Shown here piece after piece: positions 8,061 through 16,348 of a stretch of 64,000 nucleotides of DNA. Origin of the DNA: Planococcaceae bacterium Storch 2/2-2 (lineage in GTDB: Bacteria; Bacillota; Bacilli; Bacillales_A; Planococcaceae); NCBI GenBank assembly GCA_009740415.1, contig WOYE01000002.1, forward strand, positions 124,001 through 188,000. Reading direction: 5' to 3'. Position numbers and translations under genes: made by a program. A model generated the notes under the pieces. The model saw nothing but the letters and a program-made list of their open reading frames with translations. It was not told the origin of the DNA and searched no databases. The stretch's first letter is position 1. Each line of letters begins with the position of its first letter.

Positions 8061-9134
8061 ATGAAAAAAGAACGAACGTATACGTCATCGGTTCATGCAT
8101 CGGTCGATCCGTGGCTCGACCCGGTACGAACGGAATCGTCCGAGGAGACGGACTCGATCGTTTCGTATGAATCGGCACGAAAGGAAGTGAAACGAGTGGT
8201 GGAACAGAAGAAAGCGGACGAGCGAACGGAACCGTCGGTCGCTCGCGAAGAAGTAGTAGTACATGTGGAACCGTCGAAGCTGGAAGGAGAAAGATGTACG
8301 GCGGGTGACGAACGAGTAGAAGAAGAGGGAACGCCCGATGAGCAACCCGTTCGTTTAGAAGACGGAAGTGAAGAAGAAAAGGAAGACGTAAGCGTCGAAG
8401 CGTGCGCACATGTTTCCCCGGAAGAACGAGCAGAAGACGTCAGTGGAGAAGAGACCGAACGAGCGGCAGATGATGCGGTGGAAGAGGAAGAAGAGGTGTC
8501 GTACGAACGGATGTATGAAGACGTACGAGCACGTGGCGTTCAAACGATGCGCCGTTTTGAATCGTTGTACGTCGGATTAGACGTGGCGCTCGAGTCGTTA
8601 ACAGCTGAAACGAGTGAGGCGACGAATGGCATCGCCGAGCAATTGGAAAAAGTCGGAGACGTCCTTCGGATGCAGTGGCAAGTCGTGACGCAGTTGGAAG
8701 ACGATGCGGTTCAGAGGCTCGGTGAAACGATCGATGAGCCGACGGAAGACGATGTCGCTCGTATGACAGAAGCGGCCGAACGGATGGATGCGATGTGGGA
8801 GACGCTCGTTGAAACGGCGCTCCAAATCGTCAATACGCTCGATTTAATGATCGACAATTACGAACGAGTCGAAGGTCAAGAAAAAATGACGGCTCGTTTG
8901 GAACAGTTCGCGACGATGTGGGTAGAGACGCTTGCAACGAGTCGCATCGTCGAACGTCCTGTCATCGGAGAGCCGTTTGAAGGTGAATGGATGGCGTCGT
9001 TCGGCGTCGACGATCGACCGGTAGAAGAAGGCGTCGAGCCGTATACGGTGACGCGTGCGGTACGCCGTGCCTTTTTCGATGAAGAGACGTCAGACGTCGT
9101 CCAAGACGCCCACGTGTATACGTCAGCAGAGTGA
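8061..9134 (+). CDS. GrpE-like nucleotide exchange factor with long acidic N-terminus
   Basis: Residues 1-150 are low-complexity and very rich in Glu, as for a disordered arm. Residues of about 165-290 are helical, and the end has the GrpE outline: ALQIVNTLDLMIDNYER (compare LLPVLDNLERA), then IGEPFEGEWMASFGV (compare the G-x-x-FDP-x-x-H-E-A signature), then a short beta-rich tail. GrpE frees ADP from Hsp70. The conserved His of the signature is not kept. The helix part is clearly paralogous to the C-terminus of the next gene (shared pattern AL-V-T-D-YER-GQ). The gene stands directly ahead of two J-like genes and a DnaK gene, which supports this call. It is a distant match, so the exchange function is inferred. 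Confidence 0.6.
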   Translation: MKKERTYTSSVHASVDPWLDPVRTESSEETDSIVSYESARKEVKRVVEQKKADERTEPSVAREEVVVHVEPSKLEGERCTAGDERVEEEGTPDEQPVRLEDGSEEEKEDVSVEACAHVSPEERAEDVSGEETERAADDAVEEEEEVSYERMYEDVRARGVQTMRRFESLYVGLDVALESLTAETSEATNGIAEQLEKVGDVLRMQWQVVTQLEDDAVQRLGETIDEPTEDDVARMTEAAERMDAMWETLVETALQIVNTLDLMIDNYERVEGQEKMTARLEQFATMWVETLATSRIVERPVIGEPFEGEWMASFGVDDRPVEEGVEPYTVTRAVRRAFFDEETSDVVQDAHVYTSAE

Positions 9135-9145
9135 GGGGAAGACAA

Positions 9146-10117
9146 ATGGAAGAAACGGTGTATGAATGGCTCGGCGTTCCGTGGACGGTCGACCAACAGA
9201 CGTTACGGCGGTTGCATAGTCAAAAATTGCGCGAATATCCGCACGAGCGCTACCCAGAACAGTTCATGGACGTACAAGAACGATTCCGTCACGTGAAAGA
9301 TGCCCGGTCCCGTCTCGCTTACGACCGGATGTTGTTCGATACATACGTTTTATCGTTTCGTGATGAATATGAGACGTTACTTCAGTGGAAAGAAGAAGGA
9401 AGCCGTCAAGAAGCGTTACAGCTTGCCGAAAGGCTCATCGAAGTGAGCGAGCCGTACGGGATCGTCTGGCCGGCTTACGTCGAGTTGCTCGGCGAAGCAT
9501 CGGGTGATTTCGTCGAGCGGTTGTTCCGTGTAGAAGTGTGGGATGAATGGCATTGCCAAGCGATGTTACACATCTGGTATACAGGTATTGCGTCCGGATG
9601 GAAGAAAGATACGTTTGAACGGATGAGCGGTCGTCTTGCGTTAGAGGCGATGAAGCTCGATGAAGACGAGCGACAATCTTTAGGCGATTGGCTCATTCAA
9701 AAAGAATCGATGATTTTTCCGACAGGCGAGGCGTATGAAGAAGCGTGCCATTTACTCGACGCACTTCAACTCGCAGAAGCGTGGGACGGTATTTCCGTTC
9801 GTTGGAAACGTCTCGCTTCTCAATTCATGGCATATGAGAAACGAGTGACCGACGAACGAAACGAGTATGAAAAAGCACGTCAAACGGCGCTCGGTCTCGT
9901 CGATACGGTCGATCAAATTGCGACAGCGTACGAACGAGCGCCTGGACAAGACGTCATCGCAGCCCAGTTACGAAAAGTCGCGTCGACGTTAGCGGGTCAG
10001 TTACGGCCGATTGGATACGAAGAAATCGATTTACAAGATCAGTCGTTTAATGATGATACGATGGAAACGAACGATGTTCTTTCAGCGGATGAACAAGCAA
10101 ACGTCGTCTCGGTCTAG
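9146..10117 (+). CDS. J-like domain fused to GrpE-like domain
   Basis: The N-terminal 65 residues have the J-domain outline (YEWLGVPWTVDQQTLRRLHS, then KLREYPHERYPEQFMDVQERF, then RSRLAYD), but the HPD that stimulates Hsp70 ATPase is replaced by PHE. A middle helical part of about 170 residues follows. The end (ALGLVDTVDQIATAYERAPG, then LRPIGYEEIDLQDQSFNDD) matches the C-terminal part of the preceding GrpE-like protein. The two cochaperone types therefore appear to be joined in one chain. The start at 9146 is set by the GAGGGGAAG at 9133-9141; the upstream GTG at 9131 precedes it. It starts 12 bases after its neighbour stops and is cytosolic by sequence. Confidence 0.55.
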   Translation: MEETVYEWLGVPWTVDQQTLRRLHSQKLREYPHERYPEQFMDVQERFRHVKDARSRLAYDRMLFDTYVLSFRDEYETLLQWKEEGSRQEALQLAERLIEVSEPYGIVWPAYVELLGEASGDFVERLFRVEVWDEWHCQAMLHIWYTGIASGWKKDTFERMSGRLALEAMKLDEDERQSLGDWLIQKESMIFPTGEAYEEACHLLDALQLAEAWDGISVRWKRLASQFMAYEKRVTDERNEYEKARQTALGLVDTVDQIATAYERAPGQDVIAAQLRKVASTLAGQLRPIGYEEIDLQDQSFNDDTMETNDVLSADEQANVVSV

Positions 10118-10200
10118 CGGCGTGCATTTTATGATGAAGCTAGAGACGTTGTACGAAAAGGCCACGTCGTCACGAAATCGTAAAGAAAGAAGGTGACACG

Positions 10201-11307
10201 ATGAGTGTAGAACAGTTAAAAGAAAGAGGAACGTATTACGAGTTGTTCGAAGTTTCGGAGCCGATCGATCCGAAAGAATTGCGCCGTGCGCACGCTCGTC
10301 TCATTCGAGAGTATACGAACGAGCATTCGCCGGACGAGTTCATGTACATTCAAGAAGCGTACGACACGTTAAAAGATCCCGAAAAACGAGCCGCTTACGA
10401 TGCGTCGTTGTCGGGTGGATGGACGCCAGAACCGGAGTATGCGCCATCGTCGTATGCGGAGCAAGAAGAAGAGCAACAGTGGGCGCAGTTGTCCGATGAG
10501 ATCGATTTCATCTCTCAGTTGTTAGAGGATGGGCAGGCGCACGAGGCGCTCCACCATGCCGAACGGCTGCGTTGGCGGTTCCCGGAAGATGGGACGATTT
10601 TTCATTACTATTTATTAGCTCTTCGTTACGTCGACGCGATGGAAGAGACGGACGAGTATTGGTATGCGATTCATTCCTTTTTAGACGAAACGTACCCGCT
10701 CGGTGTGACGCATGCGTTCATTTTAATTCATGCGCTTGAAATGTCACTCGGTCAAAACCGAGGGGTGAACGAGTGGGAACGGATTCTCAATCGGATGGAT
10801 GACATTTATTTACGGTCGGATGAAAAAGAAGAAGTGTATGAATACTTCCACGACCGCGAACTCGAAGGCGGTTTGAACGATTCGGTCGATTACAACTACT
10901 TCTCGCGCGCGATGCGGTTGATCGGGCGAGGAGACGATCAGTTCGAATGGAAAGCGGACGATTGGCAACGGTATGCGGACCGGTTAGACGAAGAAGAAGT
11001 CGAACGCCGTTCGCAACAGTTGCCCGTTTATGAAGAGCCTCATGAACCGGCTCGCTACGACGAGCCGGCTTATGACGACCGTTCGTACGACGTTCAACCA
11101 CCGCCTGCTACGAGTGAGTATACGATCGGCGGAACGATTATGTTTGCGATCGTCTTAAGCATTTTCTTCACACCGGTGATCGGTATTTTAGCCGGTTTGT
11201 ACGTTCATTATAAGCGAATCCCGATTTGGGACTACATTGCAGGTGGGATCGGCTGTCTCGTCATGATCGCGGTCGCTCTCGTCATTTTCGGTTTCTTTTT
11301 CGGTTAG
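10201..11307 (+). CDS. Membrane-anchored J-like protein without HPD
   Basis: The N-terminal 65 residues form a J-like domain (ELRRAHARLIREYTNEHSPDE, then IQEAYDTLKDPEKRAAYDAS) in which HPD is replaced by TNE. A middle helical, TPR-like part follows, then a linker rich in Pro, Tyr and acidic residues, and two membrane segments at the end (IMFAIVLSIFFTPVIGILAG and IAGGIGCLVMIAVALVIFGF). The domain aligns well with that of the preceding gene (RR-H, REY, F-IQE, AYD). Membrane anchoring would bring the DnaK-like partner encoded next to the inner face of the membrane. It has a good GAAGGTGACACG ribosome site. Function with Hsp70 is inferred from context, since loss of HPD normally abolishes activity. 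Confidence 0.7.
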   Translation: MSVEQLKERGTYYELFEVSEPIDPKELRRAHARLIREYTNEHSPDEFMYIQEAYDTLKDPEKRAAYDASLSGGWTPEPEYAPSSYAEQEEEQQWAQLSDEIDFISQLLEDGQAHEALHHAERLRWRFPEDGTIFHYYLLALRYVDAMEETDEYWYAIHSFLDETYPLGVTHAFILIHALEMSLGQNRGVNEWERILNRMDDIYLRSDEKEEVYEYFHDRELEGGLNDSVDYNYFSRAMRLIGRGDDQFEWKADDWQRYADRLDEEEVERRSQQLPVYEEPHEPARYDEPAYDDRSYDVQPPPATSEYTIGGTIMFAIVLSIFFTPVIGILAGLYVHYKRIPIWDYIAGGIGCLVMIAVALVIFGFFFG

Positions 11308-11411
11308 CGGACCGAGTGGATCGTCAGTAGAACGTGTTGTGAAGTGCGGTCGTTCCGTCCGTGGAACGGCTGCGTATAGTGAACGAGTAGACATTTAAAG
11401 GAGGAAGTACA

Positions 11412-13145
11412 ATGGGGATTATCGGAATTGACTTAGGAACGACGAACTCAGCGATGGCGTATTACGAAGATGGAAAAGCGCACATTGTGACGAACGATCA
11501 AGACCAACGGACGACGCCGTCGGTATATCAAGTGAAACCGAACGGTGAAGAAGTGATCGGACTCGCTGCGAAAAAAGGGGCCGCGACGTTTGCGAACCGA
11601 ACGGTGCTCGAAGTGAAACGACTGATGGGAACGGGAGAAGATGTCGTCATCGACGGCAATGCGTACCGACCGGAAGAAATTTCATCGAAATATTTACGAT
11701 ATTTGAAAGAGAGCGCCGAGCAAAAGTTGAACCGAAACATCGACGAAGCGGTCATTACGGTTCCAGCGTATTTCACCGACGCGCAACGAAAAGCGACGAA
11801 AGATGCGGGTGAGTTAGCCGGTTTGACGGTCGAGCGAATTATTAACGAGCCGACAGCGGCCGCGCTTGCGTTTTGTCACGACAACTTAGACGAAGACCGT
11901 CATTTGCTCGTGTACGATTTAGGAGGCGGTACGTTTGACGTCTCCGTCGTCGAGTTATTTGAAGGGATCGTTACCGTTCAGTCGAGCGTTGGAGATAACG
12001 AGCTCGGTGGTACCGATTTTGACAAAGTGCTCGCGAATTTAATATTAGAGACGTTCGAAAAAGAGAACGGGTATCCGATGGAGACGATCGCTCAAGATCC
12101 GAAAATGTTAGCGTATACGATTAAAGAAGCGGCCGAAAGTGCGAAGATCGAATTGTCGACGCAAGTGGAAGCGACGATTATGATTCCGTTCATCGGATTG
12201 AAAGACAATTTCCCAGTCGGTTTCAACGGAACGATTACGCGAAATGCGTTCGAAGAAGCGATTCGACCGTACATTGATCGTACGCTTGAAAAAGTCGCGA
12301 CGGCATTGGCAGAGGCTGGGTTGACGCCGTCGGATATTGACGAAGTGTTAATGGTCGGTGGGTCGACACGTGTACCGGCGGTGCAAGAAGCGGTCGACAG
12401 TTTGTTCGGAGATAAAATTCGAACGGACGTGAACCCGGATGAAGTCGTCGCACAAGGAGCGGCGGTGCAAGCTGGTTTGAAGTCAGGTGCGATCGATGCG
12501 TCGACGGGGCTCATGGCGATCGACGTTTGTCCGTACACGCTCGGGTTAAGCATCGTACAAGAAAATGAATACGGTGAAAATGTGTTCGGCGTGTTCGATC
12601 CGCTCATTGAGAAAAACACACCGATTCCGACGAAACAGACGAAAACGTATTATACGATGGAAGACGGACAAGAAGAAGTGCATTTGGAAATTTACCAAGG
12701 GGAAGCGCGTCGCGTAGAAGACAATACGCTCGTCTCTGATGATATTTACGTCCGAAACATCCCGAGAAACCGTGCGGGCGCCGAGCAAATTCAAGTGACG
12801 TTCCATTACGACATTAACGGTTTAATTAACGTCGAAGCACTCGTCGTGAGCACGGGGCAAGTCGTAAAAGAAGTGATCGAGTCGCAACAAGGGGTTATGA
12901 GCAAAGAAGAGAAATCGCAAGCCGTTCGCCGAATGGAAGAAGAAGAACACGTGTCAGACGCGTACGACCGTGCGAAAAAAGCGATCCACAAAGCAGAGCG
13001 CGCGAAAGCGGCTTGTTCGGAACAAGACGCCGCTCGTCTATCCGACCAAATCGCTCATTTGCAAGCCGCATTGGAAGCAGAAGACGTTCGCGCCATCGAG
13101 CGGAACGAACAGAAGTTACTCGATTTGTTGTTAGAAGTGTTGTAA
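11412..13145 (+). CDS. Second DnaK-type Hsp70 chaperone
   Basis: All nucleotide-binding motifs are present: GIDLGTTNSAMAYY, NEPTAAALAF, DLGGGTFDVSVVE and MVGGSTRVPAVQE. The linker and substrate-binding part follow (IDVCPYTLGLSIV where DnaK has DVTPLSLGIE). At 577 residues it is shorter than the 610 of Bacillus DnaK and has a reduced helical lid. The usual partners grpE and dnaJ are not beside it; instead the three preceding genes encode GrpE-like and J-like proteins, so it is taken as an alternative Hsp70 with its own cochaperones. No CIRCE element was seen before it, so it is probably not under HrcA. The AAAGGAGGAAG site fixes the ATG at 11412. Confidence 0.92.
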   Translation: MGIIGIDLGTTNSAMAYYEDGKAHIVTNDQDQRTTPSVYQVKPNGEEVIGLAAKKGAATFANRTVLEVKRLMGTGEDVVIDGNAYRPEEISSKYLRYLKESAEQKLNRNIDEAVITVPAYFTDAQRKATKDAGELAGLTVERIINEPTAAALAFCHDNLDEDRHLLVYDLGGGTFDVSVVELFEGIVTVQSSVGDNELGGTDFDKVLANLILETFEKENGYPMETIAQDPKMLAYTIKEAAESAKIELSTQVEATIMIPFIGLKDNFPVGFNGTITRNAFEEAIRPYIDRTLEKVATALAEAGLTPSDIDEVLMVGGSTRVPAVQEAVDSLFGDKIRTDVNPDEVVAQGAAVQAGLKSGAIDASTGLMAIDVCPYTLGLSIVQENEYGENVFGVFDPLIEKNTPIPTKQTKTYYTMEDGQEEVHLEIYQGEARRVEDNTLVSDDIYVRNIPRNRAGAEQIQVTFHYDINGLINVEALVVSTGQVVKEVIESQQGVMSKEEKSQAVRRMEEEEHVSDAYDRAKKAIHKAERAKAACSEQDAARLSDQIAHLQAALEAEDVRAIERNEQKLLDLLLEVL

Positions 13146-13163
13146 TTTAAAATGCTCAATAAA

Positions 13164-13195
13164 AACCCCCTTGAGGCATGTGCCACAAGGGGGTT
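13164..13195. terminator. Bidirectional terminator between convergent genes
   Basis: AACCCCCTTG (13164-13173) pairs with CAAGGGGGTT (13186-13195). The T run is strong on the minus strand and weak on the plus strand, so it serves the minus-strand gene at 13209-13532 best and also ends the dnaK-like transcript. Confidence 0.8.
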
Positions 13196-13208
13196 CGTTT
13201 GTTTAGTT

Positions 13209-13532
13209 TTATTTTAAGTGGAGATGGACGGTGTCGGACGTTGCCGGACAGTCGATCGTGTAATTTAAAAAGAGGTGAACGGTCGTTTGCCAACTGATTT
13301 GGCGGACGATCGAAACCATCGCTTCGACAGGGCGCATGAGCGATGTGGAGATCGCAGCTGCCGCCATGTGAGGGCGAATTTTGTCTACTTTGTACGGATA
13401 GTTGGAAGCGTTCTCATTTGCGTTAAAAAAAAGGCGCAGTTGGTGAGCGAGTGGACCGTCTAACACGATCATCGGCTGTTTGTCAGCAACGGCTTGTTGA
13501 ATCGATTGTGTATGTGTCATCGTTTCTGTCAT
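13209..13532 (-). CDS. Unknown 107-residue protein
   Basis: I do not recognise this family. It begins MTETMTHTQSIQQAVADK, continues PMIVLDGPLAHQLRLFFNAN and has a hydrophobic, beta-rich C-terminus ending in DTVHLHLK. There is no signal peptide. AAAGGAT sits 9 bases before the ATG ending at 13532; two upstream in-frame ATGs (13550 and 13541) have no room for a ribosome site. A promoter and a leader hairpin lie upstream, and a terminator downstream, which supports a real single-gene unit. Confidence 0.6.
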   Translation of the reverse strand: MTETMTHTQSIQQAVADKQPMIVLDGPLAHQLRLFFNANENASNYPYKVDKIRPHMAAAAISTSLMRPVEAMVSIVRQISWQTTVHLFLNYTIDCPATSDTVHLHLK

Positions 13533-13575
13533 TGGAATCATCCTTTCCATTCCTAAGGCGTGGACGAATACGTCG

Positions 13576-13596
13576 CTTATCGTTCGGAACGATAAG
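13576..13596 (-). promoter_or_regulatory. Leader hairpin before the 107-residue gene
   Basis: CTTATCGTT (13576-13584) and AACGATAAG (13588-13596) are exact reverse complements around CGG. It falls in the predicted 5' leader of the minus-strand gene, and could equally be an operator. Confidence 0.45.
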
Positions 13597-13628
13597 GTGG
13601 AGTGACGTATATGTAAACGTTTTCATAC

Positions 13629-13659
13629 AGTATAGCATACAAGGGACGCCCTGTGTCAA
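13629..13659 (-). promoter_or_regulatory. Sigma-A-like promoter for the 107-residue gene
   Basis: On the minus strand TTGACA (13659-13654) and TATACT (13634-13629) are 19 bases apart, slightly long. Confidence 0.45.
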
Positions 13660-13753
13660 CAAAAGTGGGAAAAATCAGTTGCATAATGGATGAAAGTTCG
13701 GAAAGAGCGTGGTATAGTAGCGGTAATTTAGACGTAGGGAGAGGATGATCGAC

Positions 13754-13963
13754 ATGAAGCGAGAGCGAGAAGAGCAATGGGTAGACTGGGATGAAGGGTT
13801 TTCAGGTGTGACACCGAGCGGTCCGTCATCGGTTCAGTGGGCAGATGACGTGTACGAAGCGGAAGCACCAACGGAATTTCGTTCATCAGAACCGACGATG
13901 TGCTCGAATCGAGAGGCATTTCAAGAGTTTTTAGACGCAGAACGTCCGACGCGTCGTCCTTAA
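13754..13963 (+). CDS. Small acidic unknown protein
   Basis: This 69-residue protein is charged, has no membrane segment and ends EFLDAERPTRRP. It is unrecognised. GGGAGAGG at 13737-13744 fits the ATG at 13754 and is too close to the ATG at 13745. It has the same acidic, Trp-containing character as other small genes here, but no family can be given. Confidence 0.5.
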   Translation: MKREREEQWVDWDEGFSGVTPSGPSSVQWADDVYEAEAPTEFRSSEPTMCSNREAFQEFLDAERPTRRP

Positions 13964-14062
13964 GAAATAGGTGTTCGTTACTTTTGTCTCATTTCATTGT
14001 TCTTTTTTTAAAAGTTTTGAAAAAAAGCATAATAAAGACATCTTTTGTCCATGCGCATTTAG

Positions 14063-14142
14063 TATACTAACGGAGGAAGCTGACACAACCCCTACACAAT
14101 GTATTATCGTGTCAGCTCCACTATTATGAAGGGGTGAAGCCA
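14063..14142 (+). promoter_or_regulatory. Possible H-type pseudoknot leader covering a ribosome-binding site
   Basis: AGCTGACAC (14078-14086) pairs exactly with GTGTCAGCT (14109-14117). In the 22-base loop, ACCCCT (14088-14093) is the exact complement of AGGGGT (14130-14135), the ribosome site of the gene at 14143. Both pairings together make a pseudoknot that hides the site. A TATACT at 14063-14068 would start the RNA just before the first arm. The layout resembles small translational riboswitches, but no known class was recognised. Confidence 0.45.
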
Positions 14143-14343
14143 ATGACCGTTTATTGGAGCGACATCGACCTTCGCTTCATCGAAGATGTACAAACGGGTT
14201 TGCGCCGGAAAGTCGGCAGCCGTTACAAAGAGCTGTTTGAGCAGTCGGATTTCGTTCAACGATTGATCGAAGAGCCGCATTACATCTACCATTTCGATGA
14301 AGGCTATTGGGTAGATTACATTTTAAATGACGACACAGAATAG
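14143..14343 (+). CDS. Small unknown protein behind a structured leader
   Basis: The 66-residue protein (MTVYWSDIDLRFIEDVQTGL at its start, YHFDEGYWVDYILNDD near its end) is rich in aromatic and acidic residues and has no membrane segment. I do not recognise it. AAGGGG at 14129-14134 is 8 bases before the ATG at 14143; the GTG at 14134 overlaps that site. The ribosome site is complementary to the loop of an upstream hairpin, so translation may be regulated. A terminator follows at once, so it is a single-gene unit. Confidence 0.6.
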   Translation: MTVYWSDIDLRFIEDVQTGLRRKVGSRYKELFEQSDFVQRLIEEPHYIYHFDEGYWVDYILNDDTE

Positions 14344-14345
14344 AC

Positions 14346-14380
14346 GTTCTCTTTCGCGTAAGCGAGAGGGAACTTTTTTT
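14346..14380 (+). terminator. Terminator after the small gene at 14143
   Basis: GTTCTCTTTCGC (14346-14357) and GCGAGAGGGAAC (14362-14373) pair with two G-U wobbles, followed by seven T. Confidence 0.9.
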
Positions 14381-14511
14381 GTTGGAACGATCGGTCTATG
14401 CATCGTTTGGAAAAAGTATTTATTGCTCGTTCGTCCTGTATTCCTATTCACTCGAGAAGAAAAACGCTCGTTCATGACGAACTGTTCGAAATCGTCTGAC
14501 AAATAGTGTTT

Positions 14512-14537
14512 ACTTTATCGCATTAACGTGATAAAGT
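14512..14537. promoter_or_regulatory. Dyad before the phenol-lyase-like gene
   Basis: ACTTTATC (14512-14519) and GATAAAGT (14530-14537) are exact reverse complements, and the inner bases extend the pairing. No T run follows, so it is more likely an operator or leader hairpin than a terminator. The remainder of 14381-14577 shows no convincing promoter or leader peptide. Confidence 0.4.
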
Positions 14538-14577
14538 TCAAAGAAGAAGGTTGTCATTTATTTGGAGGGGTGAAGGA

Positions 14578-16026
14578 ATGTCGAACATTACATTTTATAG
14601 CGGAGAGCAGTTCCCGCTCGAAATGCATAAAGTACGAATCGTACAAAAGTTGAATTTACCGAAAGTGGAAGATCGTCTAACGGCGATGGAAGAAGCAGGG
14701 TTTAATACGTTTTTGTTGAAAAATGAAAATGTCTTTATGGATATGTTGACGGATAGTGGTGTGAACGCGATGAGCGACCGCCAACAAGCAGCGATGATGC
14801 AGGCGGACGATAGTTACGCAGGAAGTGCGACGTTCACTCGTTTAGAAAATAAATTAGAAGAAATTTTCGGAACGAAATATTTTTTACCGACTCACCAAGG
14901 GCGCGCGAGTGAAAATATCATTTCGCAAGTGCTCGTGAAACCAAATACGATCGTGCCGATGAACTACCATTTCACGACGTCAAAAGCGCACATTACGTTA
15001 AATGGCGGACGTGTGGAAGAAGTGTTCACCGATGAAGCGCTCAATTTATATAGCGATGCGCCGTTCAAAGGAAATATGGACATCGATAAGTTGAATACGT
15101 TGATCGAAAAAGAAGGTGCGGAAAAAATCGCTTACGTTCGTATGGAAGCAGGAACGAACTTAATCGGTGGGCAGCCGTTTTCACTGGCGAACTTAAAAGA
15201 AGTCCGTCAAGTATGTGATGCGAACGATTTATTACTCGTGTTAGATGCGAGTTTGTTAGCGGATAACTTACACTTCATTAAGACGCGTGAAGCAGCGTAC
15301 AAAGAGGCGTCGATTCGCGACATTACTCGCGAGATTACCGACTTAGCGGATATTACGTATTTCTCAGCGCGTAAGCTCGGAAACGCTCGTGGGGGTGCGA
15401 TTTGTACGAACAACGAAGAAATGTACATGGCGATGCGCGAATACATTACGTTGTATGAAGGGTTCTTGACGTACGGTGGAATGTCAGTCCGTGAAATGGA
15501 AGCGATCGCTGTCGGATTGGAAGAGACGATGGACGAAGAGATGATCAATCAAGGTCCTGAGTTTATCGCGTTCATGACAGAAGAGTTGCAAAAACGCGGG
15601 GTTCCAGTCATTACACCAGCGGGTGGACTCGGTTGTCACATCGATGCGCGTGCGTTCGTTCCGCATATCGAGCAAGCGGATTATCCGGCCGGTGCACTTG
15701 CAGCTGCCATTTACATCGCAAGCGGTGCGCGTGGGATGGAACGCGGTACGATGTCGGAACAACGAAACGAAGACGGTTCAGAGTTGCTCGCGAATATGGA
15801 GCTCGTCCGTATGGCGATGCCGCGTCGTGTGTTCACGTTGAGCCAAGTGAAATACGTCGTCGACCGAATCGCATGGTTGTACGACAACCGTGAGTTGATC
15901 GAAGGAATCGAGTTCGTTGAAGAGCCGAACGTGCTACGTTTCTTCTTCGGTCGTTTACAAGCGAAATCCGATTGGCCAGAACGTCTCGCAGCGAAATTCC
16001 GCGAAGACTTCGGCGACAGCTTATAA
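14578..16026 (+). CDS. Tyrosine phenol-lyase / tryptophanase family enzyme
   Basis: The 482-residue PLP enzyme has the family landmarks THQGRASENI, GGQPFSLANLKEV and the cofactor lysine K266 in SARKLGN. Such beta-eliminating lyases split tyrosine to phenol or tryptophan to indole, giving pyruvate and ammonia. Automatic labels would likely say tryptophanase, but residues 387-390 are MERG. From memory of the family, Arg at this place (R381 of the Citrobacter enzyme) marks tyrosine phenol-lyase, while tryptophanase has Ile. The end LRFFFGRL also matches the phenol-lyase LRFFTARF better. GGAGGGG fixes the ATG at 14578. It sits between its own terminator and the trp operon, transcribed separately. 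Confidence 0.8.
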   Translation: MSNITFYSGEQFPLEMHKVRIVQKLNLPKVEDRLTAMEEAGFNTFLLKNENVFMDMLTDSGVNAMSDRQQAAMMQADDSYAGSATFTRLENKLEEIFGTKYFLPTHQGRASENIISQVLVKPNTIVPMNYHFTTSKAHITLNGGRVEEVFTDEALNLYSDAPFKGNMDIDKLNTLIEKEGAEKIAYVRMEAGTNLIGGQPFSLANLKEVRQVCDANDLLLVLDASLLADNLHFIKTREAAYKEASIRDITREITDLADITYFSARKLGNARGGAICTNNEEMYMAMREYITLYEGFLTYGGMSVREMEAIAVGLEETMDEEMINQGPEFIAFMTEELQKRGVPVITPAGGLGCHIDARAFVPHIEQADYPAGALAAAIYIASGARGMERGTMSEQRNEDGSELLANMELVRMAMPRRVFTLSQVKYVVDRIAWLYDNRELIEGIEFVEEPNVLRFFFGRLQAKSDWPERLAAKFREDFGDSL

Positions 16027-16033
16027 TTAAGAG

Positions 16034-16065
16034 ACTACTCGTTCATTTCGGACGAGTAGTTTTTT
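16034..16065 (+). terminator. Terminator after the phenol-lyase-like gene
   Basis: ACTACTCGT (16034-16042) and ACGAGTAGT (16052-16060) followed by TTTTT. Confidence 0.9.
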
Positions 16066-16154
16066 GTACATCCCGTGTTCGCTCGTTCGTAAAGGGTCCA
16101 TTTTTGAAAAAGGAGCAGAATGATGAAAGAATCGTTAGAAGTTTTTGTAATCGT

Positions 16155-16183
16155 TTGACAATTGGTTCGAAAGTTTGTATGAT
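16155..16183 (+). promoter_or_regulatory. trp operon promoter
   Basis: TTGACA (16155-16160), 17 bases, TATGAT (16178-16183). The RNA would begin near 16190, just before the leader structures. Confidence 0.9.
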
Positions 16184-16304
16184 ACGTTACAACTTCACAA
16201 TCGGTAGAAGGAATTGGAGAGCCAATTCCGCCGACGGGAGTAGAGCAGAGCGTAGACGAGATGAGAGAGACGAGTTGAGGGGGGAAGTATGCCCTTTTTG
16301 AAGG

Positions 16305-16327
16305 ACGCCTTTTAGATGAGGCGTTTT
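16305..16327 (+). terminator. Small second hairpin in the trp leader
   Basis: ACGCCT (16305-16310) and AGGCGT (16319-16324) followed by TTT. The stem is short and the T run weak, so it may be structural rather than a terminator. Confidence 0.4.
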
Positions 16328-16348
16328 GTCGACCGATATCGTTTACGA

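Noticed and set aside
11308-11411. CIRCE element before the dnaK-like gene
   Set aside because: The TTAGCACTC-N9-GAGTGCTAA inverted repeat is absent.
14381-14577. TnaC-like leader peptide before the phenol-lyase-like gene
   Set aside because: Short frames here have no ribosome site and no Trp codon.
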